Shown here piece by piece: positions 1 through 5,559 of a DNA stretch of 5,681 nt. Within the stretch, counting starts at the first letter, position 1; each line of letters starts with the position of its first letter. The stretch comes from an uncultured Gammaproteobacteria bacterium. Its GTDB lineage: Bacteria > Pseudomonadota > Gammaproteobacteria > SZUA-140. The notes beneath the pieces are model-generated. The model saw only the letters and a list, made by a program, of their open reading frames with translations, made no database searches and was not told where the DNA came from. The translations under genes were made by a program, and so were the position numbers. The stretch covers positions 1 through 5,681 of the forward strand of contig CALZMY010000250.1 in NCBI GenBank assembly GCA_945788675.1. The letters are read 5' to 3'.

Positions 1-69
1 GCTCGGCTAAGTAAGATCTTCCCGGCGCGTTACGCAAGACAAGTCAAGGTGGATGCGTATGTGGAGTAA
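1..69 (+). CDS. 3' end of an upstream gene, product unknown (partial)
   Basis: Only reading frame 1 is open from the left edge; the other two + frames hit stops within the first 12 bases. It runs 22 codons to a TAA at 67-69 and ends in KVDAYVE. The stop lies 11 bases inside the following lipoprotein gene, an overlap typical of translationally coupled genes in one operon. The fragment is basic (several Arg and Lys) and too short to assign to a family. Loci of this kind often carry a larger TPR protein upstream, but nothing here proves that. The open frame could also be chance over such a short length. Confidence 0.45.
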   Translation, partial: ARLSKIFPARYARQVKVDAYVE

Positions 70-649
70 CTACCTGTTGTTGGTCATTGTGCTGTTGCTG
101 GCAGGCTGTGCCGGGACAGCGCAGAAAGTTGACGAAGATATGCTACAGCAGGACACTACGGCCGGGGCTGCTGAACCAGATATGAGTGCGGTGATTGCCG
201 CGCTTAACGATGGTAAATCGAATGTGGCCGAGACGTTGTTACGCGAACTTGCCCAACGTAATCCGCAGGCGGCGATGCCGTGGGTAAATCTGGGCCTGAT
301 TAGTTTTCGTCGCGGGGAGCTGGATCGTGCACAGCAGGCGGCAGAGAGAGCGCTTGAATTGCAGCCTCATACAGCGGTTGCTGATTATCTATTAGGCCTG
401 GTCGCACATAAAAAGAATGATGCGCCTCAGGCACTAAAACACTATCTTGCTACCCTTGGAAAAGATCAGCAACATGCCCATACTCATTACAATCTAGCAC
501 TGTTATATGACACCTATTTTCAGGATATCGAAAAGGCGGTGCATCACTATCGTCGTTATCTTGAGCTAATTACTGGTGAAGATGAAGCGACATTGGCATG
601 GGTGGGTGAGCTTGAGTCTCAACTGGATTCGAGTGAGGTGAGTGAATGA
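59..649 (+). CDS. TPR-repeat outer-membrane lipoprotein
   Basis: Likely an outer-membrane lipoprotein that serves as a protein-binding scaffold in the periplasm. I chose ATG 59 (196 aa) over in-frame ATG 53 because AAGGTGG at 46-52 lies 6 bases before 59 and directly abuts 53. A hydrophobic signal (YLLLVIVLLL) ends in a lipobox LLAGC with lipidated Cys17; the next residue is Ala, not Asp, so Lol sorting to the outer membrane is expected. After a flexible acidic linker come about three TPR units, near residues 72-105, 106-139 and 140-173, with typical pairs such as WVNLG...A..AL and HYNLALLY...A..HY. The gene overlaps the partial gene before it and shares ATGA with the gene after it. The binding partner is unknown. 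Given the neighbours, it could contact the TonB-like protein or an outer-membrane component of the same machine; that role is inference. Confidence 0.88.
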   Translation: MWSNYLLLVIVLLLAGCAGTAQKVDEDMLQQDTTAGAAEPDMSAVIAALNDGKSNVAETLLRELAQRNPQAAMPWVNLGLISFRRGELDRAQQAAERALELQPHTAVADYLLGLVAHKKNDAPQALKHYLATLGKDQQHAHTHYNLALLYDTYFQDIEKAVHHYRRYLELITGEDEATLAWVGELESQLDSSEVSE

Positions 650-969
650 CGATTAATGAACATATTCATTGGGTTTTTATCATCATGATGGCGCTGATGA
701 CTTTTGCTGTAAATGCGGAAGAGTCGAAGGCACCACTCAGTAATGCAGAAATTACAGCAGTGATCGAGGATGACGATGTCATCAACCTTGATGGGGTTCA
801 GATCAGAGGTAATAAAGAATTACCTCAGGTCCTTTATATCGTGCCGTGGCAGGAGGTTGAAACAAGTCATCGAGTGCAGGAGCAGGATATCATTCTTCAT
901 AGTCTGCTAGAACGGCGGGTTGAACCGATGATGCCAGAGATGGATGACAGCGACAGCGAGCCAAGATAA
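646..969 (+). CDS. Small secreted periplasmic protein of an ExbB/ExbD/AgmX-type locus, function unknown
   Basis: A 107-aa protein starting at ATG 646, which overlaps the lipoprotein stop (ATGA), with GAGGTG at 635-640 five bases upstream. Residues 1-24 look like a Sec signal peptide with a hydrophobic core (VFIIMMALMTF) and an AVNA cleavage site before EE. The mature part is about 83 residues, acidic, without Cys and without a membrane segment. Its most distinctive stretch is residues 47-69, which contains INLDGVQIRG followed by ELPQVLYIVPWQ; the tail (about 94-107) is rich in Met, Asp, Ser and Glu. I know of similar small proteins beside genes of this type but cannot give a named family. Coupling to the lipoprotein gene suggests that the two products are made together and may bind each other. 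The function is not known. Confidence 0.78.
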   Translation: MTINEHIHWVFIIMMALMTFAVNAEESKAPLSNAEITAVIEDDDVINLDGVQIRGNKELPQVLYIVPWQEVETSHRVQEQDIILHSLLERRVEPMMPEMDDSDSEPR

Positions 970-1036
970 TCGTAATGGCTGTTGTTCGCTTAAAAAACAC
1001 TTTGTTATCTCTGTTTTTATTTCAGGAGCCCCATCA

Positions 1037-1159
1037 ATGGTCGATATAAGAATCATGCCAGGACCCTGCAGAGAGAAGGAATTATTTCGCAGCAGTGTCA
1101 ATGAGAGTGAAGTGGTGATGGGTATGGCCGCTTCTCGATCCAGCTTTCCAGGGCTGTAA
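1037..1159 (+). CDS. Doubtful 40-aa small ORF with a good SD
   Basis: ATG 1037 is preceded by AGGAG at 1024-1028 with an 8-base spacer, a better initiation signal than some certain genes here have. The frame runs 40 codons to TAA 1157-1159. The product has one Cys, many Ser, Arg and Glu, no hydrophobic segment and no motif I recognise. The composition does not look clearly coding, and the frame is also open upstream to an ATG at 944, within the preceding gene. It could be a real small protein, a leader peptide for the downstream set, or chance. Confidence 0.2.
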   Translation: MVDIRIMPGPCREKELFRSSVNESEVVMGMAASRSSFPGL

Positions 1160-1293
1160 AATGTTCGGATGCATCAGGTGTGGGCTTTTATGTTGTTTGT
1201 GTGTTTGACTAAAATGCAGCATCGAATGACGGTGGGCCAATGTGGTAGCATCGTTTTTACCCGATAATTATTTAAGATATTCACGCATATTTG

Positions 1294-1300
1294 TAAGGAG
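1294..1300 (+). promoter_or_regulatory. Strong ribosome binding site of the exbB-like gene
   Basis: TAAGGAG lies 6 bases before ATG 1307, a near-perfect SD at good spacing. It fixes the start of the channel gene and suggests efficient independent translation, in contrast with the weak site of the next gene (exbD copy 1). Confidence 0.75.
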
Positions 1301-1306
1301 TGTGTC

Positions 1307-1933
1307 ATGGCGGTTGTAAATTTCTTTCAGACAGGTGGGCCGTTCATGTATCCCATCCTCGCTGTGCTGGCGCTGGGTATTGCGATTGCGCTGGAGCGCT
1401 ACCTTTATCTCAGTTCGACGCAGCGTAACTCGAACAGGATCTGGTCCGCTCTGGTACCGCTGTTGAAAAAAAATGATTTTGAGAAGGCGGTGACAATCAC
1501 TTCAGGTAACAAAACACCTATGTCGCATATGTTAAGTTATGGTTTTTCACGTCTGGGGCACACTCGCAGGCGCAGTGATCTTGAAGCTGCGATGGAAGAA
1601 GGGATGATGGAAGTGATTCCTGAGCTAGAGAAGCGTACCCATTACCTTGCGACCTACGCCAATATTGCCACCCTGCTGGGGCTCCTTGGTACCATTATCG
1701 GCCTGATTGAGGCCTTTACCGCAGTGGCTGCGGCTGACCCTTCTGAGAAGGCAGATCTGCTATCTGCCAGTATCTCGGTTGCGATGAATACCACCGCGTT
1801 TGGTTTGATGGCAGCAATACCGATGCTGTTTCTTCATTCCTATCTCTCCACCAAAACCGCGCATCTTGTTGATGACCTGGAAATGGTGGCAGTCAAGTGC
1901 CTGAATATCGTGAGTGACCAGGGTTTCAAATAA
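1307..1933 (+). CDS. exbB-like: MotA/TolQ/ExbB family proton-channel subunit
   Basis: Inner-membrane subunit that, as a ring around ExbD-type partners, uses proton flow to do mechanical work on a TonB- or TolA-like protein. The 208-aa length and three-helix plan fit the family: TM1 at about residues 11-35 (GGPFMYPILAVLALGIAIAL then ERY), a cytoplasmic region at about 36-112, TM2 at about 113-140 and TM3 at about 154-181. Hallmarks are GLLGTIIGLIEAF at 125-137 with channel-lining Thr129, and MNTTAFGLMAAIP at 160-172 with Thr162/Thr163. There is no long N-terminal periplasmic extension, so it resembles plain TolQ/ExbB rather than the large TtpC form. It is followed by two exbD-like genes and a TonB-like gene, which supports a dedicated motor. 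I cannot tell TolQ from ExbB by sequence alone; the absence of tolA, tolB and pal nearby argues against Tol. Confidence 0.95.
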   Translation: MAVVNFFQTGGPFMYPILAVLALGIAIALERYLYLSSTQRNSNRIWSALVPLLKKNDFEKAVTITSGNKTPMSHMLSYGFSRLGHTRRRSDLEAAMEEGMMEVIPELEKRTHYLATYANIATLLGLLGTIIGLIEAFTAVAAADPSEKADLLSASISVAMNTTAFGLMAAIPMLFLHSYLSTKTAHLVDDLEMVAVKCLNIVSDQGFK

Positions 1934-1995
1934 TCATCGAATTGTACTGGTCAATCGGTACTGCCGCTAGTGACGAGCCGCGCAGGAAACTGGAA

Positions 1996-2021
1996 TAGAG
2001 ACGTGGGATAGAGATGTGGAA
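1996..2021 (+). repeat. Imperfect 13-bp tandem repeat before exbD copy 1
   Basis: TAGAGACGTGGGA (1996-2008) is followed directly by TAGAGATGTGGAA (2009-2021), matching at 11 of 13 bases. The second copy holds the only SD-like bases (GTGGA, 2016-2020) before ATG 2027. A small local duplication of a purine-rich initiation region is the simplest reading. Confidence 0.5.
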
Positions 2022-2026
2022 TCGAC

Positions 2027-2539
2027 ATGCGTATAAGACGTAGACACCATAAAAAAGAAGCCGCCGAACTCAATATCACCGCATTCATGAATTTGATGGT
2101 GATTCTGGTGCCGTTTCTGCTGGTCACTGCCGTCTTTTCCAGAATGACAGTGATTGAGCTGAATCTGCCGGCGAAAGATGCCCAGAGTCAGCAGCAGGAG
2201 AAGGTGAAGCTAGAGCTTGAACTGGTGGTTCGACAGAGAAGCTTCGATGTGCAGGATAGGCGACTTGGCGTGATCAAGCGTTTCGAACGCAGTGAAGCGG
2301 CGACTGACTGGAACGCCTTTAGTGAATTGCTGGTTGAGATCAAGAGTCGTTTTCCTGAAGAGCAAAACATTACGTTGTTGCTGGAACCCAATATCGAATA
2401 TGAGACGCTGGTGCAGGTGATGGACCGTGTCAGGAGCGCTGATGTCGTCAATATAACAAGCCTTGATACAGTTGAACTGTTTCCTAATATCTCGATTGGT
2501 GATGCTGTAGCATTGCCGGCTGGCAAAGGAGCTCGCTGA
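2027..2539 (+). CDS. exbD-like: ExbD/TolR family protein, copy 1, with Asn in place of the membrane Asp
   Basis: A 170-aa ExbD/TolR-type protein: a basic cytoplasmic N-terminus (MRIRRRHHKK), one membrane helix at about residues 17-37, and a periplasmic domain at about 40-160. The helix begins LNITAFMNLMVILVPFLLV. Aligned with the family pattern (I/L)N(V/I)TPL(I/M)D, the Asp that relays protons is Asn22 here. The second exbD next door keeps Asp, so this copy may be the proton-inert half of a heterodimer. The periplasmic end contains a Tyr-Glu-Thr-Leu-Val-Gln-Val-Met-Asp stretch and ELFPNISIGDA, which I associate with ExbD proteins of AgmX-type loci. ATG 2027 is the first start after an in-frame stop at 2009-2011; the SD is weak (GTGGA at 2016-2020). 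The gene lies 93 bp after the channel gene and overlaps the next by one base (TGATG). Confidence 0.93.
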   Translation: MRIRRRHHKKEAAELNITAFMNLMVILVPFLLVTAVFSRMTVIELNLPAKDAQSQQQEKVKLELELVVRQRSFDVQDRRLGVIKRFERSEAATDWNAFSELLVEIKSRFPEEQNITLLLEPNIEYETLVQVMDRVRSADVVNITSLDTVELFPNISIGDAVALPAGKGAR

Positions 2540-3039
2540 TGAAGGAGCTATCACGTCGCGCCAAACGTATGGAGCGCCATCACAAGCGTAAAAAGCAGCC
2601 GGCACTGAATCTGGTGTCGTTGATGGACATCTTCACTATTCTGGTCTTTTTCCTGTTAATTAGTTCATCGAATGTGCAGCAGTTGCATAGCAGTAAAGAG
2701 GTGAGCCTACCGACCTCTATCTCGAAGGCCCTCCCCAAAGAGACGTTGGTGATCACGATTACGGGCAAAGATATCCTGGTGCAGGGACGTAAGGTGGTTG
2801 CGATCAGCGAGGTTGTTGCCAGCCCTGAACCGTTGATTGCCTCGCTTGAAGATGAATTGAAGTTCGAGGCAAGCAAGGCGCAGTTTACTCAGGTACAAAA
2901 AAAAGCACGCAGTGTCACTATCATGGGTGATCAAAAGACGCCTTATGTAGTATTGAGCAAAATCCTCAGTACCTGTCGCGAAGCCAATTATACAAAGATC
3001 TCTTTTGCCGCGATGCAAAAGGCTCGGTCGAAGAGTTAG
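2539..3039 (+). CDS. exbD-like: ExbD/TolR family protein, copy 2, canonical membrane Asp
   Basis: A 166-aa ExbD/TolR-type protein with a very basic N-terminus (about 20 residues rich in Arg, Lys and His), one membrane helix at about 23-42 (LNLVSLMDIFTILVFFLL) and a periplasmic domain. Asp30 sits where the family's essential protonatable Asp belongs, so this copy is expected to carry the proton step in a motor with the channel subunit. Later come the strand VTIMGDQKTPYVVL and a following helix with one Cys, matching the usual ExbD ending in which a residue and Asp precede a helix. ATG 2539 shares its A with the stop of copy 1 (TGATG), with AAAGGAG at 2525-2531 seven bases upstream, so the two copies are probably translationally coupled and made in similar amounts. 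The proteins differ strongly in sequence, so this is an old paralogous pair and not a recent duplication. Confidence 0.94.
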   Translation: MKELSRRAKRMERHHKRKKQPALNLVSLMDIFTILVFFLLISSSNVQQLHSSKEVSLPTSISKALPKETLVITITGKDILVQGRKVVAISEVVASPEPLIASLEDELKFEASKAQFTQVQKKARSVTIMGDQKTPYVVLSKILSTCREANYTKISFAAMQKARSKS

Positions 3040-3046
3040 GGGCGAT

Positions 3047-4030
3047 ATGACTTTAATTGCCTATAAGGACCTTGCCCTCTCCTGGTCGCTGAAACGCGCC
3101 GATGATCGCAAGTTTAATGTCATCGCCATTGTCGTGATGCTGTTGCTGTTTGGCTTCGCCTTTTTGATTAAGGGTATCGACGTGCCAAAGCTAGAGCGGA
3201 AGGTGCATGAGATACCGGATCGCATCGCTAAGTTTGTTGGTCAGGCGCCAAAGCCAAAAAAGGTTGTATTGCCCAAGCCGAAGCCAAAACCGAAGCCCAA
3301 GCCAAAACCCAAGCCGAAGCCAAAGGTTGAAAAAAAACCTGAGAAGCCAAAAGAGAGCCTCAAAAAGAAGATCGTAAAAAAAGCAAAGGCAAAGAAAAAA
3401 CCACTTACCGATAAGCAGAAGGCGGCGCGTGAAAAGGCACAGAAGAGTGGCCTGCTTGAATTGAGCCAGGGGCTGGCTGATCTGATGGATACTTCCGACC
3501 TCAATAAGGTGGTTGCATCGAATACCGGTAAAAAACTGGCGAAGGGTGGTCACAATAAATCGGCCACTGTTAGTAAATCTCTGTTAACGGCGAAGGTTAG
3601 CAAGAGTAGCGGTGGTGTTAATGAAGCGAATTTTTCTAGCGATGTTGGCTTGACGCAGACGGAACTGGAGGCGTTGCAGCATACTGAGGTTGAGTCGACG
3701 CTTGAAGTGGCACAGGCTGAAATCCTCGAGTCGAAGATGAACATGCGTAGCGAAGAAGAGATTGTCATGGTATTTGATCGTAACAAGAGCAAGCTGTTCT
3801 CGATCTATAAGCGCGAGCGTCGTAAAGATCCAGGCTTGAAAGGGATGATTGTACTTGAAATCGTCATTGCACCATCTGGTGAAGTGGTCGATGTGCGGAT
3901 TAAGTCGAGCGAGCTGAAAAACTCAAAACTCGAACGTCGTATCCTGGCGCGTATCAAGCAGTTTAACTTTGGTGAAAAGGATGTTGATACAGTGACGGTT
4001 TCTTATCCCATCGAGTTTCTGCCGTCGTAA
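3047..4030 (+). CDS. TonB-like envelope protein with (PK)9 tract and AgmX/PglI-type C-terminal domain
   Basis: Probable force-transmitting partner of the ExbB/ExbD motor. ATG 3047 (327 aa) has AGGGG at 3038-3042 just upstream and begins 7 bases after the preceding stop; an in-frame ATG at 3005 would add 14 residues inside the previous gene and is less likely. Order of parts: cytoplasmic 1-23, membrane anchor about 24-41 (VIAIVVMLLLFGFAFLI), Pro/Lys-rich span with nine Pro-Lys dipeptides at 76-93, a Lys/Ala-rich stretch to about 135, a low-complexity Ser/Thr/Gly region to about 230, and a C-terminal domain at about 234-327. That domain has DPGLKGMIVLEIVIAPSGEV, then IKSSEL and an ending VSYPIEFLPS, the pattern of the AgmX/PglI C-terminal (myxobacterial-type) TonB-like fold; there is no Cys in the protein. 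The gene ends in a double stop (TAATAA). The outer-membrane target is not encoded here. Confidence 0.9.
   Translation: MTLIAYKDLALSWSLKRADDRKFNVIAIVVMLLLFGFAFLIKGIDVPKLERKVHEIPDRIAKFVGQAPKPKKVVLPKPKPKPKPKPKPKPKPKVEKKPEKPKESLKKKIVKKAKAKKKPLTDKQKAAREKAQKSGLLELSQGLADLMDTSDLNKVVASNTGKKLAKGGHNKSATVSKSLLTAKVSKSSGGVNEANFSSDVGLTQTELEALQHTEVESTLEVAQAEILESKMNMRSEEEIVMVFDRNKSKLFSIYKRERRKDPGLKGMIVLEIVIAPSGEVVDVRIKSSELKNSKLERRILARIKQFNFGEKDVDTVTVSYPIEFLPS
3272..3325 (+). repeat. Degenerate 6-bp codon repeat encoding (Pro-Lys)9
   Basis: Nine consecutive CCN-AAR units encode alternating Pro-Lys inside the TonB-like gene. The third bases vary between units (CCC, CCG, CCA; AAG, AAA), so the peptide pattern is kept while the DNA repeat is eroded, suggesting selection on the protein. 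It is the rigid periplasm-spanning kind of segment known from TonB. The number of units may vary between strains. Confidence 0.9.
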
Positions 4031-4038
4031 TAACAACC

Positions 4039-4064
4039 GCGAGTAAGCGCGTTTCGCTGCTCGC
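4039..4064 (+). terminator. Stem-loop after the TonB-like gene, possible terminator
   Basis: GCGAG (4039-4043) pairs with CTCGC (4060-4064), and inside it AGCG (4046-4049) pairs with CGCT (4055-4058) around a CGTTT loop. That makes nine base pairs with a small internal mismatch (TA against G). It lies 8 bases after the stop codon. No run of T follows (TGGCCCCTCT instead), so intrinsic termination is uncertain; the hairpin may instead protect the mRNA 3' end. Confidence 0.4.
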
Positions 4065-4195
4065 TGGCCCCTCTACTATCGTTGCCATATTCTAGTTATT
4101 CGTGGTTTCGGCCGTTATATATCATCATTGCTAGCTGTTAGTGAGCGGTGAAAATTAAGTTTTCTTTCTTAAATACTGATGGTTAAGTGAGTGTA

Positions 4196-5353
4196 ATGAT
4201 GTTTTCTGCTCGATATTCCAGGATAAAAACACTATTAGTACTGTTGTGCGGCGCAATGATGCTAAGTGTTGGTGCACCGGGTATGGCGGAGATATACAAA
4301 TATAAAGATGCCAACGGAAAGTGGCAGTTTACCGATAAGCCGCCGAAGGGTACCCAAAAATCTGAAGTCTTAAACTATAAAAGTAAGAAGAAAAAGGTTG
4401 TTGCAAAAGATATCGCCGCTGCGTTGAAGAACAAGTATCGGCCGTCAACACCGATAGAAGAAACGACACTTGCGGTTGTCTCAATAGAGACGGCGCTAGG
4501 TTCTGGTTCAGGTTTTTTTGTGAACCACGATGGCTATATTGTGACAAATAAACATGTGGTGAGGCCTGCTGACTTCAAGGCCTGGAAGAAAGCCGATAAG
4601 GATTTAGATGAGGCTAAGGAGAAGATCCATGAGGTTGAACAGGAGTTGGCGATAAGAAAGGCCAGGCTCAAAAAAATGGAGTCCGAGTTAAAACAGTATA
4701 AAAAAGATATCGATCGCTACAATGATCGTGAAAAAAAAGTTGCCCACGCAGAGTATGAAGTTTATGAGCAGCGTTTAAAAAAGATGAAGTCAAGACATAA
4801 AAAAGATACAAAGTGGTTGAATGATAAGAAGCGAGAAGTGTCCCGAAAGACTTCTGATTTCGACTCCCGCTCTGTAAAAGCTAAATTCTCACGCCAGTTC
4901 AAAATTACGCTAAAGGATGGCAGTAAAGTTAAAGCGAGTCTGGTCGAGCTGAGTAAAAAGCATGACCTGGCCTTAATAAAGCTAGATGATCACATAACGC
5001 CATTTATCGATGTTACTAAATCAGGCGTCGCTGCTCAGGGGATGAAGGTCTATGCAGTAGGCAGCCCTCTGGGGTTAAAGGATTTTGTAACCTCTGGCAT
5101 TATTACAGGTAAACGTAACGACTGTATATATACTGATACTCAAATATTACCGGGGAATAGCGGAGGCCCATTGGTAGATGAAGAGGGGCGGGTGTTAGGC
5201 GTCAATACTCAGAAACTGATGTCGACCCGGTCGATTGGCTCGGAGGGGTTTGGAATATCTATTCCAGTTAAGTTTGTAGTAGAAGAATTCTCTGAGTTTT
5301 TGCAAAAGGCGGTGGTTGCAGAGGAATCTTCGACAACTTCACTTGCGCAATAG
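4196..5353 (+). CDS. Secreted trypsin-like (HtrA-type) serine protease with DUF4124 segment and coiled-coil insert
   Basis: Predicted periplasmic serine endopeptidase, 385 aa from ATG 4196; GTG 4187 and ATG 4199 are also possible since the SD is weak (AAGTGAG at 4185-4191). Residues 1-31 are a Sec signal (LLVLLCGAMML core, cleavage after GMA). Residues 32-52 (EIYKYKDANG then WQFTDKPP) match DUF4124. The chymotrypsin-like catalytic part shows GSGSGFFVNHDGYIVTNKHV with His120, KKHDLALIKL with Asp257, and LPGNSGGPLV with Ser322, so the triad is intact. It ends soon after FGISIPVKFV with no PDZ domain. Residues about 128-232 are an inserted, highly charged coiled coil without Pro or Gly, placed between His and Asp; in DegP these lie only 30 residues apart. 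Substrate unknown. The gene follows the motor set by 165 bp, probably as its own transcription unit; any link to the motor is speculative. Confidence 0.92.
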   Translation: MMFSARYSRIKTLLVLLCGAMMLSVGAPGMAEIYKYKDANGKWQFTDKPPKGTQKSEVLNYKSKKKKVVAKDIAAALKNKYRPSTPIEETTLAVVSIETALGSGSGFFVNHDGYIVTNKHVVRPADFKAWKKADKDLDEAKEKIHEVEQELAIRKARLKKMESELKQYKKDIDRYNDREKKVAHAEYEVYEQRLKKMKSRHKKDTKWLNDKKREVSRKTSDFDSRSVKAKFSRQFKITLKDGSKVKASLVELSKKHDLALIKLDDHITPFIDVTKSGVAAQGMKVYAVGSPLGLKDFVTSGIITGKRNDCIYTDTQILPGNSGGPLVDEEGRVLGVNTQKLMSTRSIGSEGFGISIPVKFVVEEFSEFLQKAVVAEESSTTSLAQ

Positions 5354-5559
5354 TCTGTTCACATAATAAGGCTGCATGATCAGCTGAATAGGTCTGCTTA
5401 ATACAATGGCATGCTGGTGATAACTAAGTACATCGAGCGCCTGATTCATCAGATACACAGTTTATTGGACACCTTCCGAGTCCAGTCTTTATCATGTGTC
5501 CTGTTAGTACTGTTTACTGCCTTTCCATTTTTACTAATGGCTATTTAGTGAGAATATTT
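5354..5559. other. Gene-free stretch between the protease gene and the IS66 end
   Basis: I see no credible gene here. It holds weak inverted repeats: TGGAC (5466-5470) with GTCCA (5480-5484), GGACAC (5467-5472) with GTGTCC (5496-5501), and CCATT (5525-5529) with AATGG (5536-5540). None is followed by a T run, so no clear terminator for the protease gene is visible. The GGACAC/GTGTCC pair could be a scrap of an older insertion sequence, but this is not established. Confidence 0.5.

Larger units (their letters stand above)
970..1306 (+). other. 337-bp intergenic region between the lipoprotein pair and the exbB set
   Basis: No well-supported gene lies here and no strong terminator hairpin follows the stop at 967-969. 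The region separates two sets of tightly packed genes, so it is the likeliest place for a promoter of the exbB-exbD-exbD-tonB set. Candidate -10 boxes are TAAAAT at 1210-1215 and GATAAT at 1263-1268, but neither has a convincing -35 at 16-18 bp, so I do not call a promoter. The one ORF with a good SD (1037-1159) is listed separately. Transcription could equally run through from the upstream genes. Confidence 0.5.

Noticed and set aside
944..1159. A 71-codon + frame from ATG 944
   Set aside because: Its first part lies inside the end of the small periplasmic gene in another frame, with no SD at 944. Only the shorter start at 1037 has any signal.
1233..1250. Possible sigma-54 promoter (TGG...GC) before the exbB-like gene
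   Set aside because: The GG to GC spacing is 11-12 bases instead of 10 and the flanking bases do not match the consensus.
2188..3018. Several - strand frames of 98-131 codons across the two exbD genes
   Set aside because: Antisense shadows of well-supported + strand genes; odd compositions and no recognisable motifs.
3191..3553. Long - strand frames opposite the Pro/Lys-rich region, rich in Phe, Leu and Gly
   Set aside because: They are the mirror image of the CCN-AAR repeat and the Lys-rich codons; no SD, no domain, and the + strand gene is certain.
4115..4122. TTATATAT as a -10 box for the protease gene
   Set aside because: No acceptable -35 at 16-18 bp; the nearest good one (TTGCCA, 4082-4087) is at the wrong distance. 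A promoter in 4065-4186 is likely but cannot be placed.
4154..4173. TTAAG/CTTAA inverted repeat upstream of the protease gene
   Set aside because: Only five, mostly A-T, pairs with an 8-base loop; expected by chance in such A+T-rich DNA.
4235..4260. Cys in the protease signal peptide as a lipobox
   Set aside because: The residue before Cys is Leu rather than Gly, Ala or Ser, and a good signal peptidase I site (GMA) follows later.
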